A DNA stretch of 64,000 nucleotides from Oscillospiraceae bacterium (GCA_018110905.1 JAGBAZ010000026.1:1-64000), one strand, 5' to 3'. Counted from the stretch's first letter, positions 24,893 to 33,607 are shown. Notes: generated by a model not told the origin, from the sequence alone. Program-made: numbers and translations.

Positions 24893-25135
24893 TTAAATTC
24901 CATTTTCCCAGAGTTCTTCAGAAGACAAATCTAAATCGTCATTCCAAACTACGCCGTTTCCGCCAATATCAACAGAAACATTGTAAAATTCTTGCGGATG
25001 ATCAATGAATATTTTGAACTTCTCAATAACATCAATGCATTTCTTCACATCATACATTTTTGTAATACCTTCCGAAAAAGAAATACTTAATTTATAATCT
25101 TGTAATGGTACAATTTTTTCTATTTTATGAAACAC
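24893..25135 (-). CDS. DUF2442 protein
   Basis: An 80-residue protein that matches the DUF2442 pattern (VPLQDYKLSISFSEGITKMYDVKKCI... NGVVWNDDLDLSSEELWENG). Proteins of this family often sit next to toxin-like genes (with DUF4160) and are thought of as small accessory or antitoxin-like proteins; no biochemical role is established. Last gene of a five-gene minus-strand group. Confidence 0.8.
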   Translation of the reverse strand: MFHKIEKIVPLQDYKLSISFSEGITKMYDVKKCIDVIEKFKIFIDHPQEFYNVSVDIGGNGVVWNDDLDLSSEELWENGI

Positions 25136-25161
25136 TATATTATCACCTTATAACAATTATT

Positions 25162-25377
25162 TTATATTGCAGGCTGGCGGGCTTCAATATATAAATCTAT
25201 ATCTTCTACAATATAGTTATCACCTGTAGTGTGTAAAGCCTCAAAACAGGAGTAAATATAATCCCAAACTCTGTATTTGTTAAACAACTCCGAAACCTGT
25301 TTACCAGTCAGTTTTTTTGCGTTTTTATAGTGTTCTATACAATAAATCAAAAAGTTTCCCTCTCTGCTCATTTTCAT
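25162..25377 (-). CDS. DUF3791 protein, copy 1
   Basis: A 71-residue protein (FLIYCIEHYKNAKKLTGKQVSELFNKYRVWDYIYSCFEALHTTG) that fits the DUF3791 family. Family members lie beside DUF3990 genes. The start overlaps the end of the neighbouring DUF3791 gene by 4 bp, so the two are translationally coupled. Confidence 0.8.
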   Translation of the reverse strand: MKMSREGNFLIYCIEHYKNAKKLTGKQVSELFNKYRVWDYIYSCFEALHTTGDNYIVEDIDLYIEARQPAI

Positions 25378-25610
25378 CCCTCCGGATAAGTGATCTTTCC
25401 TGTTTTCTTTTCTTCATCAAACATGTTAAACAAAGTCAGTGGACTTAATTGCCAAAGCTTGGTATCTTCTTGTTCCAACGTTTCATAAAGATTTGATTCG
25501 TATAATGCTCTTATTGCATCCACTTCACTGTAACCATGTTTTTCAACAATGATGTGTACAAGCTGAGGTATAACAAGATTCAAAATTGCTTCAAATTTTT
25601 TATTATCCAT
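25374..25610 (-). CDS. DUF3791 protein, copy 2
   Basis: A 78-residue protein ([45 protein letters not shown]) of the DUF3791 type, diverged from the copy downstream. It overlaps the DUF3990 gene by 8 bp. A tight DUF3990-DUF3791-DUF3791 order suggests one functional unit, plausibly toxin with antitoxins (inference). Confidence 0.78.
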   Translation of the reverse strand: MDNKKFEAILNLVIPQLVHIIVEKHGYSEVDAIRALYESNLYETLEQEDTKLWQLSPLTLFNMFDEEKKTGKITYPEG

Positions 25611-26100
25611 TATACTCCTCCTCGGGAACAGTGCCCTTAAACTCTAAATATCCAAGTGCTTTTTCAGATGCCAAAACAAGTTGATTATATAACTTTTTTA
25701 TTTTAAGAGCTTCCAATGTCTGTTCTTTTGAAAGAATTCCCGCGGAATAAAGATTAAAAGTTGTATATACATCATCGTTTGCAACCGGTCCGTATATTAA
25801 ATCATACTGTTCACCCTTATAATTTCCGGAACGATTATCTGAAACAAAATTCAACCAATCTTCATTCGGTTCATCAAATCTTAAAACGGAACATTCTGAA
25901 AAAGCTTTTTCTTCGTCAATTTCATATATACTTACTGTTCTGATTCCGTCTTTTCTTCTTTTTGTCACTTTATCCGCAAAACCGATTGCCTGTATTTTAT
26001 TTGTGGTTGTGTAAAATCCATATCCAAAATCTAAATAGCGATTTTGCTCTACTAATTTTGGTTCTGCTACAGTAAGATTGCTTCCATGATACAAAATCAT
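25603..26100 (-). CDS. DUF3990 protein (ADP-ribosyltransferase-fold, toxin-like)
   Basis: A 165-residue protein beginning [14 protein letters not shown] with [19 protein letters not shown]. The H-G-S and YTT-type elements recall the H-Y-E class of ADP-ribosyltransferases, and DUF3990 is counted in that fold clan. A possible role is NAD-dependent modification of a cell target. It overlaps the upstream gene by 4 bp (ATGA) and the DUF3791 gene downstream by 8 bp. Confidence 0.78.
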   Translation of the reverse strand: MILYHGSNLTVAEPKLVEQNRYLDFGYGFYTTTNKIQAIGFADKVTKRRKDGIRTVSIYEIDEEKAFSECSVLRFDEPNEDWLNFVSDNRSGNYKGEQYDLIYGPVANDDVYTTFNLYSAGILSKEQTLEALKIKKLYNQLVLASEKALGYLEFKGTVPEEEYNG

Positions 26101-26399
26101 AATTCCGCCTCCAAAATCCTGTTCGCTATATCTAATTCTTTTTTCAGCGATTTAATCATCGCTTCCACATGCTTTCGTTTTTGTACTTTTGAACCAACTT
26201 CTTCAATACAGTCTTTGCTAATGTATTGTGAAATAACTTTTTTGCCATCACGATATTTTAAGTAATAATATACTTTTTCGCCTACTCTTTTTTCATAAAT
26301 ACTACCTTTGGGCAGGCAACTGTATTCATCCGTATATTTCTCAATCATATATTCAATTCGCTTTTTTTCTTGCATAATTGTTGTCAGAATTAAGTTCAA
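26097..26399 (-). CDS. Small charged protein, possible first gene of the toxin-like group
   Basis: About 100 residues, Lys/Glu-rich and mainly helical ([50 protein letters not shown]). This pattern (a short beta segment reading back Gly-Lys-Lys) is found in DUF6788-type proteins of toxin-like loci. The start is uncertain: no well-placed ATG; a TTG at 26399 has GGTG upstream, an internal ATG lies at 26375. Overlaps the DUF3990 gene by 4 bp. Confidence 0.65.
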   Translation of the reverse strand: MNLILTTIMQEKKRIEYMIEKYTDEYSCLPKGSIYEKRVGEKVYYYLKYRDGKKVISQYISKDCIEEVGSKVQKRKHVEAMIKSLKKELDIANRILEAEL

Positions 26400-26526
26400 T
26401 ACTATCACCCAAATATATTATATACAACTTGATTATAAATATCAATATTTTGTTGTGTATTTATAAAATGTTTCTATTTTAATAATCTTTAAAGCTCTTT
26501 CGATGATATTTTAAAAACAACCCAAT

Positions 26527-26555
26527 TTGACTTTATTTTATATAAGGTATAAAAT
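26527..26555 (+). promoter_or_regulatory. Promoter of the retropepsin-like gene
   Basis: TTGACT (26527-26532), a 17-bp spacer and TAAAAT (26550-26555), 30 bp ahead of the ATG. Confidence 0.82.
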
Positions 26556-26584
26556 ATTAAGCAGTACACTAAAAGGAGTATTGC

Positions 26585-27001
26585 ATGAGTTTTATCGTAT
26601 CTCATTTTAATGAACCCGGTAAAGCTTTGGAATCGTATGTGGCCGTTGGTGGTGAAGGCAGCATGATGGCTGTCAACGCTCTTTGGGATACCGGTTCCAC
26701 CGAAAGCTTAATTTCCGAGAAAATCGTTAAAATGATTGAACCAATTCTTAAAAGCAAAGCCAAATATGTAACAAGGGATGTAGTTATTGAATGCGAAACT
26801 TATGCAGTCAGCCTTTCCCTGTCTGATGAAATCACTTTTCGTGACGTGCTCATGAAAAAGGCTGATCTTTCCGACAAAAATGTTGATATTATTATCGGTA
26901 TGGATATTATTTCCCGAGGAGATTTTGAAATTAGAAACTATAACAATCTTGTTGAGTTTGCTTTTAGGATTCCTCCAAAAAACGAACCCATTACTCCATA
27001 A
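26585..27001 (+). CDS. Retropepsin-like aspartic protease
   Basis: A 138-residue cytoplasmic protein with one retropepsin half: ALWDTGSTESLIS carries the catalytic DTGS, and NVDIIIGMDIISRGDFEI is the second conserved block. The size and single active-site motif imply a homodimeric enzyme like viral retropepsins. ATG with AAAGGAGTATTGC. It stands alone between the toxin-like group and a terminator. Substrate unknown. Confidence 0.85.
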   Translation: MSFIVSHFNEPGKALESYVAVGGEGSMMAVNALWDTGSTESLISEKIVKMIEPILKSKAKYVTRDVVIECETYAVSLSLSDEITFRDVLMKKADLSDKNVDIIIGMDIISRGDFEIRNYNNLVEFAFRIPPKNEPITP

Positions 27002-27042
27002 TTTATACAAATGTTTTTAGAAATATAATTGATATATTTAAA

Positions 27043-27077
27043 GCAAAAGCGGTGTTCAAAATGAGCACCGCTTTTTG
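27043..27077. terminator. Terminator between the protease and dehydrogenase genes
   Basis: GCAAAAGCGGTG / CACCGCTTTTTGC with an 11-nt loop, T-rich on both strands, between two convergent genes. The loop side contains ATGAGCACCG, a core shared with other terminators of the window. Confidence 0.85.
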
Positions 27078-27107
27078 CCTTATTGGGGGTATTTCGCAGA
27101 AACAGAA

Positions 27108-28145
27108 TTATTCGTGGTCAATAACAACTTTAAGAGCGCAGTTTGCATCTTTTGCCTGGGTGAAAGCATCGTTGATCTGATCAAGAGTGAAATGATGGGT
27201 GATGATCTGCTCAACAGGAGTGGATTTTGCGTGAAGAGCTTCGATAACTTCTTCGATATCGCTGTTTGCGTATGCGAAGGAACCAACAACGTCCATTTCA
27301 GCGCCGAGAATCTGGTAAGGATTGATGGTTACGTCGTGATGATAGAGCGCAACGATAACAAGTCTGGAACGGTTCTTTGCCATACCGAGAACTTCAGGAA
27401 TAATGGTTTTGGTACCTGCGGTATCGATATAAAGGTCGATGTCAACAGCGCTCTGGCCTGCGGCGCTCTGAAGATCTGCGCCGAATTTTTCCTGAAGGAA
27501 TTCTTTAAGATTGCCTTTTGCTGCATTGAAAGGGATTGCTCCCATTTCTTCCGCTTTTTTAAGGCGCCATTCGTTGATATCAGCTACAACAACTTCTTTG
27601 ATACCTTTGCTCTGGCAAGCTGCAAGAGTGCAAAGACCGATCATGCCCGCACCATAGATAACAACTCTGTCGGAAGAGGTTGCTTTACCCATGTTTACAC
27701 CGTGCATACCTACTGCAAAAGGTTCGATAAGTGCTGCTTCGTTGAAGCTTACGTTTTCCGGAAGCGGGAAAAGGTTATAGTGGAGTTTTGCGTCCTGAAC
27801 CTGAACATACTGGGAAAATGCGCCGCATTCGTCGCAGATTTCAAGAATGGAAAGTCCGCAGTCGGGACGTTTGGAAAGGCAGGGGTTAAGGAAAACTCTC
27901 ATGCCCTCTTTGATTTCCGGGTCAACTTTTGCGCCGACTTTATAGACAACGCTTGCCATTTCATGACCGAACTGATGTTCCGGGAAAATTCCTGCTGCTT
28001 CACCGCCGTTATAATATGCGCCGATATCGGTTCCACAGATACCGGATTTTACGTTTTTAATGATAACGTCATAATCGCCGCATTCGGGCATTGCTACTTC
28101 TTCAACTGTTACGTTTTCAATTCCGTGGTAAATTGCTGCTTTCAT
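27108..28145 (-). CDS. Zinc-dependent medium-chain alcohol dehydrogenase
   Basis: A 345-residue MDR protein. Catalytic-zinc ligands fall in SGICGTDIGA and FGHEMA, structural-zinc Cys residues in CLSKRPDCGLSILEICDECGA, and the NAD-binding motif is VIYGAGMIG. The overall pattern is closest to sorbitol/threonine dehydrogenases, which oxidise secondary alcohols of polyols or amino alcohols. It is 21 bp downstream of the GldA-type gene in one operon. An AraC regulator is divergent. Confidence 0.9.
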   Translation of the reverse strand: MKAAIYHGIENVTVEEVAMPECGDYDVIIKNVKSGICGTDIGAYYNGGEAAGIFPEHQFGHEMASVVYKVGAKVDPEIKEGMRVFLNPCLSKRPDCGLSILEICDECGAFSQYVQVQDAKLHYNLFPLPENVSFNEAALIEPFAVGMHGVNMGKATSSDRVVIYGAGMIGLCTLAACQSKGIKEVVVADINEWRLKKAEEMGAIPFNAAKGNLKEFLQEKFGADLQSAAGQSAVDIDLYIDTAGTKTIIPEVLGMAKNRSRLVIVALYHHDVTINPYQILGAEMDVVGSFAYANSDIEEVIEALHAKSTPVEQIITHHFTLDQINDAFTQAKDANCALKVVIDHE

Positions 28146-28166
28146 CTGATGTTTCTCCTTCTGAAA

Positions 28167-29246
28167 TCAAAATTTGCTTGCGTATGCGTCTGCCGCTTTG
28201 ATTACATCAAAAACGTATTTGGGACTGAGAGGCATATACATTGCGTGGATTGTTTCGCCGGGTGCAACCGCGGTTTCCGCAACCTGCATAAGTTCTTCAT
28301 CGGTGATGTTTTCTATGCCGAAATCTTTAAGGCATACAGGAAGGCCTACGCTCTTGAAGAATTTAATGATGAGGTCAAGGTCGGGGTTGTTTTCCATCAT
28401 AAGCTGGCAGACTACGCCAAACGCAACTTTTTCGCCGTGATAGAAATGATGGCATGCTTCAAGGGTGCAAAGACCGTTATGTACGGAATGGGAAGCAGCT
28501 ACGCCGCCGCTTTCAAAGCCGATTCCGGAAAGATAGGTGTTTGCTTCAACAATGTTTTCAAAAGCTTCGCTGCAAACGTGGTTTTCTGCGGCAAGTTTTG
28601 CTTTAACGCCGTCTTCAAAAAGGGTGTCGCGGCAAAGTTTTGCAATTGCAAGAGCTGTTTTGGAAGCATATCCGCCTGCCATAACAAGAGAACCTGTGCG
28701 GTTGGAAGCCATTGCTTCGTAATAGGTTGCCATTGCGTCGCCCATACCGGAAACAAGGAATCTTGCGGGTGCGTCTGCAATAATGTCAAGATCCATAAGA
28801 ACAAGATCAGGGTTTGCTTTGAGGAAGAGATATCTGTCAACAGTTCCTTCATTGGTATAGATTACGGAAAGTCTGCTGCAGGGTGCATCGGTGGATGCGG
28901 CAGTGGGAACGATGATTACCGGAACATTTTTGAAATATGCGACTGCTTTGGAAGTATCGATGGTTTTGCCTCCGCCGATACCGATTACAACGTCTGCTTC
29001 GCCGAGAGCTTCAATGTGTTTGTTGATTTCATCGTCACAGCATTCGCCGCTGCAGGCAACAAGCTCGTAAGCGGTGCCTTTTTCTTCAAAACTGGAGATG
29101 ATTTCTTTTTCATATTTATTTTTGATGAAAGCGTCAGCAATAATATACGCTTTTTTGCTTCCGAGTTTAAGAAAATGTTCTGCAAGATTTTTAATTTCGC
29201 CGTTGCCCTGGATATAGGTACTGGGTGCAATAATTACTTTTTTCAT
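28167..29246 (-). CDS. Glycerol dehydrogenase-type iron/zinc alcohol dehydrogenase
   Basis: A 359-residue GldA-like enzyme. NAD-binding GIGGGKTIDTSKA, then VPTAASTDAPCS, metal-binding SGMGDAMATYYEA and HSVHNGLCTLEACHHFYHGEKVAFG. It probably interconverts a polyol (glycerol-like) and a ketone. The ATG at 29246 follows AAGGAGAGAATTGATT. With the zinc dehydrogenase downstream it may form a two-step polyol pathway. Confidence 0.9.
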   Translation of the reverse strand: MKKVIIAPSTYIQGNGEIKNLAEHFLKLGSKKAYIIADAFIKNKYEKEIISSFEEKGTAYELVACSGECCDDEINKHIEALGEADVVIGIGGGKTIDTSKAVAYFKNVPVIIVPTAASTDAPCSRLSVIYTNEGTVDRYLFLKANPDLVLMDLDIIADAPARFLVSGMGDAMATYYEAMASNRTGSLVMAGGYASKTALAIAKLCRDTLFEDGVKAKLAAENHVCSEAFENIVEANTYLSGIGFESGGVAASHSVHNGLCTLEACHHFYHGEKVAFGVVCQLMMENNPDLDLIIKFFKSVGLPVCLKDFGIENITDEELMQVAETAVAPGETIHAMYMPLSPKYVFDVIKAADAYASKF

Positions 29247-29276
29247 AATCAATTCTCTCCTTGTTCAAATTTTGGT

Positions 29277-29305
29277 TTGCAATAAAATTATAGCCGTGAT
29301 ATAAT
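29277..29305 (+). promoter_or_regulatory. Promoter of the AraC-family gene
   Basis: TTGCAA (29277-29282), a 17-bp spacer and perfect TATAAT (29300-29305). A minus-strand TATAAT for the dehydrogenase operon lies inside the spacer (29287-29292), so the two divergent promoters overlap and probably compete. Confidence 0.75.
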
Positions 29306-29365
29306 TTTAACAATACTAAAACTGTGCCATATTTTTTAGAAATAGTGTCAAAGGAGTTTTTTGCT

Positions 29366-30268
29366 TTGTTCAGGATAATCAAAGAAATAAAAATGGGAAA
29401 AAGCCTTTATGAATATGATCTTCATACAACCGAAGGCCTTCCCTATGCGCTCTATTTTTCGGATATCTCCGCTTATACCGGCGAAAAAGTTCCGCTGCAT
29501 TGGCACAGGGAATTCGAAATTACCCTTGTTACCAAAGGCAGAGTAAAAGCTTTTGTGGATGACATTGAAATGATTCTTGAAGAAGGGGAAGGACTTTTTG
29601 TTAATTCGGAAATGTTCCACGGTTACACAAAAATCGAAAACGAGGAATCCGAATTTCTTACGGCGGTTTTTGATGCTTCATTCATCACCGGAAGTGAAAA
29701 CGAAAATTTTCTTTTCAAAAAATACGTTGAACCTGTCATAAAAAACGAAAACCTTCGCTTCGTAAAATTTTTGCAAAACACCGGATGGCATTCCATTTTT
29801 CTTGATAACCTGAAAAGGCTTTTTGAAATAAAGATTCCCGAAACCGAATACAGCGAATTCTTTGTCCGGGAAATGCTTGCAAGAGAAATCTGCCTTTTGC
29901 ATGATAACAACAATTTGCAGAAATCTCCGGATCTTCGCGGCCTTAACTACACCGTTTCAAAAATGACCGATTATATAAAGGCAAACTATACCGAAGATAT
30001 TTCCGTCGGCGATATTGCAAAATCCGCAAATATTTCCAGAAGAGAATGTTTTCGAAAATTTTCCGAAAGCATGGGCATAACGCCCTTTGATTATCTGGAT
30101 TCAGTACGGATAAAGGCCGCCACTGTCCTTCTTACCGAAAGCGATAAAACCATCACCGAAATATGTTACGAAACCGGTTTTTCCAGCGGTAGTTATTTTT
30201 CAACCAAATTCAAAAAATCAATTGGCTGTTCACCTGCTGAATACAGAAAAAAGCTAAAGAACAATTAA
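29366..30268 (+). CDS. AraC-family regulator
   Basis: About 300 residues. The N-terminal cupin domain (PLHWHREFEITLVTKGRVKAFVDD... GEGLFVNSEMFHGY) senses a small ligand. The C-terminal ~100 residues contain two helix-turn-helices (TEDISVGDIAKSANISRRECFRKF and TITEICYETGFSSGSYFSTKFKKSIGCSPAEYR). A TTG at 29366 has AAAGGAG 9 nt upstream; an ATG at 29393 is a second choice. Divergent from the dehydrogenase operon, which it probably controls. Confidence 0.88.
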   Translation: MFRIIKEIKMGKSLYEYDLHTTEGLPYALYFSDISAYTGEKVPLHWHREFEITLVTKGRVKAFVDDIEMILEEGEGLFVNSEMFHGYTKIENEESEFLTAVFDASFITGSENENFLFKKYVEPVIKNENLRFVKFLQNTGWHSIFLDNLKRLFEIKIPETEYSEFFVREMLAREICLLHDNNNLQKSPDLRGLNYTVSKMTDYIKANYTEDISVGDIAKSANISRRECFRKFSESMGITPFDYLDSVRIKAATVLLTESDKTITEICYETGFSSGSYFSTKFKKSIGCSPAEYRKKLKNN

Positions 30269-30319
30269 ATTATCAATTTCAAATCCTAATTTAGTAAATT
30301 ATGATTTGAATCAAAACCT

Positions 30320-30351
30320 AAAAAACACCTTGTATTTTGCAAGGTGTTTTT
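30320..30351. terminator. Bidirectional terminator between AraC gene and integrase 1
   Basis: AAAAAACACCTTG / CAAGGTGTTTTT with a short loop. It serves both convergent genes and marks the left edge of the accessory region. Confidence 0.88.
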
Positions 30352-30363
30352 CGTTTAATTATA

Positions 30364-31596
30364 TTAAAAATTATTTCTTTTAAAATTACACATCTTACTT
30401 GCCGGAGAATAAAATCCAAACTGTTTGTTTGCACCAATTGCAAATTCGTTCTTCAGTTTTTCTTTATACTCATCAGAAAGATCAAAACGATTTATACTTT
30501 CAAAATCCGTATATACATTGATTGTTGTGGAAATAGTTGAATGCCCAAGAATCTGCTTCGCAGTAACAATATCCACATCTTCAAAATAGAGCAAGGTGGC
30601 AAATGTATGTCTCAAATAATGTGCCGTAAATGGCTCAATTATAAATGGAAGCTGCTTCATACCTAATCTTGCTTTCAATTTTTCAGCTCTCTTCCCATAA
30701 CCATATTTTTCATTAAGGATATTCATATAATCATCCCAAAGCTTTTGCCATTCTCCATCATTGTAGATACTACCTTTACTGTCCGGGCAAACCAAATTCG
30801 ATTCATTCGTTTTTTCTGATTTCGTTTTTTTGAGATAATCTACCAAAATTGGAGGTATAGGAATATATCTTGTGGCACTTTTAGATTTACCACCCTCTTT
30901 TATTACAGGTTTACTGGCAATAGTGACTACGGATTTATTTATACTTATTATTGCATTTTCCAGGTCTATATCAGACCACTCAAGCGGAATAAGTTCTCCT
31001 CTTCTGAGTCCGGAGAACATCATTATCATTGCAGGAAGTTGAGCGTCGTGCTCGGTCTCAATAATCATTTGCTGCTCATCTTCAGTTAATGATCTTCTTT
31101 CATAAACCGGGCTATCTTTCGGAATAACCACCATTCTGAAAAAATCCGGCACTCCATTTACATTATTCGCTCTTGCATATTGAAAGATACTTTTAGCAAC
31201 CTTTTTACGATCCATGAGAGTGGATTTTGCAAATCCCGGTTTTCCCTCTTCCCCTTCGGTTGCCAAATCATTTATGTAATTTTGGAAATCAACCAAAGTA
31301 ATATTTTTTATCGGTGTTTCTCCGAACCTGCTATTCAAACAGTTTATAATTCCACAATAACCTACCACACTACTATAACTAATACCGGAAGGCGTTTTTA
31401 TTTCCCTCAACCATTTTTCGGCCCAGTCACCAAATATTCCGTTATCGAGGTTTTTCTTTTTTAATTTTTTGCCTCTATAGATTGACTTTTCTTTTTTCTT
31501 AAGTTCTTCAGCTGTTTCTGCCGTAAGATACTCACATTTAATTTTGCCATCAACCCTGTAGCAAACTATTGTCGAAATTTCTTTTCCATTATTCAT
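30364..31596 (-). CDS. Tyrosine recombinase 1 (Tn916-like integrase)
   Basis: A 410-residue site-specific integrase. The N-terminal AP2-like arm-binding domain, SAM-like core-binding domain and catalytic domain are in the usual order. The catalytic residues are present: Arg in MMFSGLRRGELIPLEWSD, His-x-x-Arg in HYLRHTFATLLY, His in ILGHSTIST and the Tyr in INVYTD. It is a paralogue of integrase 2 downstream of xis, sharing most motifs. It has no excisionase of its own and sits right at the edge of the accessory region. Confidence 0.92.
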   Translation of the reverse strand: MNNGKEISTIVCYRVDGKIKCEYLTAETAEELKKKEKSIYRGKKLKKKNLDNGIFGDWAEKWLREIKTPSGISYSSVVGYCGIINCLNSRFGETPIKNITLVDFQNYINDLATEGEEGKPGFAKSTLMDRKKVAKSIFQYARANNVNGVPDFFRMVVIPKDSPVYERRSLTEDEQQMIIETEHDAQLPAMIMMFSGLRRGELIPLEWSDIDLENAIISINKSVVTIASKPVIKEGGKSKSATRYIPIPPILVDYLKKTKSEKTNESNLVCPDSKGSIYNDGEWQKLWDDYMNILNEKYGYGKRAEKLKARLGMKQLPFIIEPFTAHYLRHTFATLLYFEDVDIVTAKQILGHSTISTTINVYTDFESINRFDLSDEYKEKLKNEFAIGANKQFGFYSPASKMCNFKRNNF

Positions 31597-31702
31597 ATAT
31601 TTGTCCTCCCAATGATTCTATGGCAAAATTCTATATCAACAAAATATAAAAATCCAATGTGCGATTTTACCTATTACACACTGGACTCTTACATTTTATA
31701 TT

Positions 31703-31924
31703 TCAGCTTTTTCTCCTCGGTCTTTGTTTCTTTTTAATCGTTCTTCGTCCGGATTGGAATGGGCATACACGATATACGCAATATCTGTCCTCCCAAAACG
31801 GTCTGTAAAAATCACAGCTATAACAAACATCTCTTTCTGATGTACTATCATTTCTATGATCGAAACCAGGTGCGGTTCTCATAAGTTTTTCAAATGCTCT
31901 GTCTGAACCATCAGTAAAATACAT
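31703..31924 (-). CDS. Small Cys-rich protein of the integrase group
   Basis: A 73-residue protein (MYFTDGSDRAFEKLMRTAPGFDHR) with four to five Cys (RDVCYSCDFYRPFWEDRYCVYRVC), probably a zinc-binding fold, and a very basic tail. ATG at 31924 with AGGAGATGTTAAT. Located between two integrases. Similar small proteins occur in integrative elements of Clostridia, without known role. Confidence 0.7.
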   Translation of the reverse strand: MYFTDGSDRAFEKLMRTAPGFDHRNDSTSERDVCYSCDFYRPFWEDRYCVYRVCPFQSGRRTIKKKQRPRRKS

Positions 31925-31953
31925 ATTAACATCTCCTTTGTTTTGGCATAACA

Positions 31954-31984
31954 AAACCCGCAGATTTTAAAAATCTACGGGTTT
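31954..31984 (-). terminator. Terminator after integrase 2
   Basis: AAAACCCG(C)AGATTTT / AAAATCT(A)CGGGTTT, 5 bp after the integrase stop. Followed on the minus strand by GTTATGCC, so the T-run is weak there; on the plus strand by CTTTTT. Confidence 0.6.
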
Positions 31985-31988
31985 CTTT

Positions 31989-33161
31989 TTACGCTGCAAT
32001 TGCGTACTCATTATTTAATTTATGTATAAAGGATTCTGAAAGCATGAACTTATTGAAGTTATTCAAGTCCGTATAAATGTTTACTGTTGTTGAAATATCT
32101 GCGTGTCCCAGAATTTGTTTTGCGGTTACTACATTTATGTTCTCCAGATAAAGAAGCGTAGCAAATGTATGTCTCAAATAATGCGGGGTGAAAGGTTCAA
32201 TTTTCATCGGCAATTCCGAAGACTTTATATTCGGATTGAATTTTGCTATTTCATTTTCGTATCCATATTTCAGGTTAAGATCTGTAAGATAGCTTTCCCA
32301 CATTTTTCTCCATGCACTTTTGGTAAACATCTTACCGGAAGCACTCGTGCAGACATATTGAGAAAGTACCGAACTTTCTTGTTTTGTCTTTTTTAGAAAT
32401 TCAACGAGTATCGGAGGAATCGGTATAAACCTTACTGCGTTATCAGATTTACCGCCCTGCTTTACAATAGGCTGATTGCTTTCAAACTCCACCGATCTTG
32501 TTACATGAATAAAACCTCTCTTTAAATCTATATCTGACCACATCAATGGAATGACTTCTCCCCTTCGAAGTCCTGCGAACATCATTATCATGGCAGGAAG
32601 TTGAGCACGGTGCTCAGTCTCAATTATCCATTGCTGCTCAGTTTCAGTCAACGCTCTTCTATATTCAACAGGACTGTTTTTCGGAATCATTACCAGCTTG
32701 AAGAAGTCGGGAATATCCGGCAGATTATTTGCTCTCGCATAAGCAAAGATTGAACTTGATACTTTCTTTAAATTCTCCAATGTTCTTTTCGCCATTGGTT
32801 TACCTGTGTTGGGATTTTCTTTAGCCATGTCGTTCATAAAACATTGGAATGTCGAAAGAGTAATCTTTTTCATCGGTGTATTTTCAAACCGCCTTTTAAT
32901 ACATTTGATAGCTGATTGATACTGTACCAAAGTTCCATTTGAGATTCCAGATGGTACTTTCATTTCATAATACCATTTATCTGCCCATTCCCCAAAATAA
33001 CCTGTTTCATAAACCTTTTTGCCCTGCTCAAGGTCTGCCTTGAATTTTTTTACCATCTCATTAAGTTCTTCCTGAGTTTCGGCACGAAGGACTTTTCTAA
33101 TCGTCCTTCCGTCTATGCAACCACAGTAAACCGTTGTGGTAAACGGCTTCTTTCGTCCCAT
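31989..33161 (-). CDS. int: Tyrosine recombinase 2 (Tn916-like integrase)
   Basis: A 390-residue integrase with an N-terminal arm-binding part (KPFTTTVYCGCIDGRTIRKVLRAETQEELN), SAM-like core-binding domain and a full catalytic domain: MMFAGLRRGEVIPLMWSD, HYLRHTFATLLY, ILGHADIST and NIYTD. It lies 15 bp downstream of an excisionase-type gene, the classical xis-int order. The two integrases are close paralogues, each with intact catalytic residues. Confidence 0.93.
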   Translation of the reverse strand: MGRKKPFTTTVYCGCIDGRTIRKVLRAETQEELNEMVKKFKADLEQGKKVYETGYFGEWADKWYYEMKVPSGISNGTLVQYQSAIKCIKRRFENTPMKKITLSTFQCFMNDMAKENPNTGKPMAKRTLENLKKVSSSIFAYARANNLPDIPDFFKLVMIPKNSPVEYRRALTETEQQWIIETEHRAQLPAMIMMFAGLRRGEVIPLMWSDIDLKRGFIHVTRSVEFESNQPIVKQGGKSDNAVRFIPIPPILVEFLKKTKQESSVLSQYVCTSASGKMFTKSAWRKMWESYLTDLNLKYGYENEIAKFNPNIKSSELPMKIEPFTPHYLRHTFATLLYLENINVVTAKQILGHADISTTVNIYTDLNNFNKFMLSESFIHKLNNEYAIAA

Positions 33162-33176
33162 TTTTTCATCTCCTTA

Positions 33177-33380
33177 TCAGCTTGCATTTTTCTGGATTTT
33201 TCCTCTGACATACTCTCTATCGAAGAACCATTTTCTTCCTATCTTTGTTCCTTCAAACTCTCCCCGACAAACCCACTTTTTTATAGTTTCATCTGAAACG
33301 CCAAGAAGAATTGCTACTGTCTGAAGGTCAAGTACAACCGGAAGATTGTTCCAACTATTAATTGTTTTTGAGAATGTCAT
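33177..33380 (-). CDS. xis: Excisionase-family DNA-binding protein
   Basis: A 67-residue MerR-like winged helix protein (DLQTVAILLGVSDETIKKWVCRGEFEGTKIGRKWFFDREYVR). This is the standard excisionase/helix-turn-helix_17 pattern. With integrase 2 it would direct excision of the element. The start ATG at 33380 follows AAGGAATG. Confidence 0.88.
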   Translation of the reverse strand: MTFSKTINSWNNLPVVLDLQTVAILLGVSDETIKKWVCRGEFEGTKIGRKWFFDREYVRGKIQKNAS

Positions 33381-33436
33381 AATTAGTTCATTCCTTTCTT
33401 TTATTTTGTTATATACATTTTAGCTGACTTAAAAAT

Positions 33437-33480
33437 ATAACTCAAACATGCGAATTTGCACATTTGTGTGCTTGAGTTAT
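33437..33480. repeat. Inverted repeat upstream of xis
   Basis: ATAACTCAA and TTGAGTTAT flank 26 nt that contain GCACA/TGTGC. It may be an operator or an integrase/excisionase binding site 57 bp ahead of xis. Confidence 0.5.
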
Positions 33481-33499
33481 ACTATTAAGATAAACTGTA

Positions 33500-33593
33500 A
33501 ATCCAAACGGTGATGTAATATCTCAATAACTCTTATGTATAAAATATTACTTGTTTCTTTCTTTTTTACTGGAACTACACCGCCGTTTGGATT
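33500..33593. repeat. Large inverted repeat upstream of xis
   Basis: AATCCAAACGGTGATGTA (33500-33517) and TACACCGCCGTTTGGATT (33576-33593) are complementary at 16 of 18 positions around a 58-nt A/T-rich centre. It is not followed by a T-run, so it is not a simple terminator. Confidence 0.65.
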
Positions 33594-33607
33594 GTTAGCT
33601 TGTGTTA

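Noticed and set aside
27075..29285. A 736-codon open frame on the plus strand
   Set aside because: It is exactly antisense to two clear dehydrogenase genes, has an implausible Cys/Phe-rich composition and no ribosome site; an effect of codon usage on the other strand.
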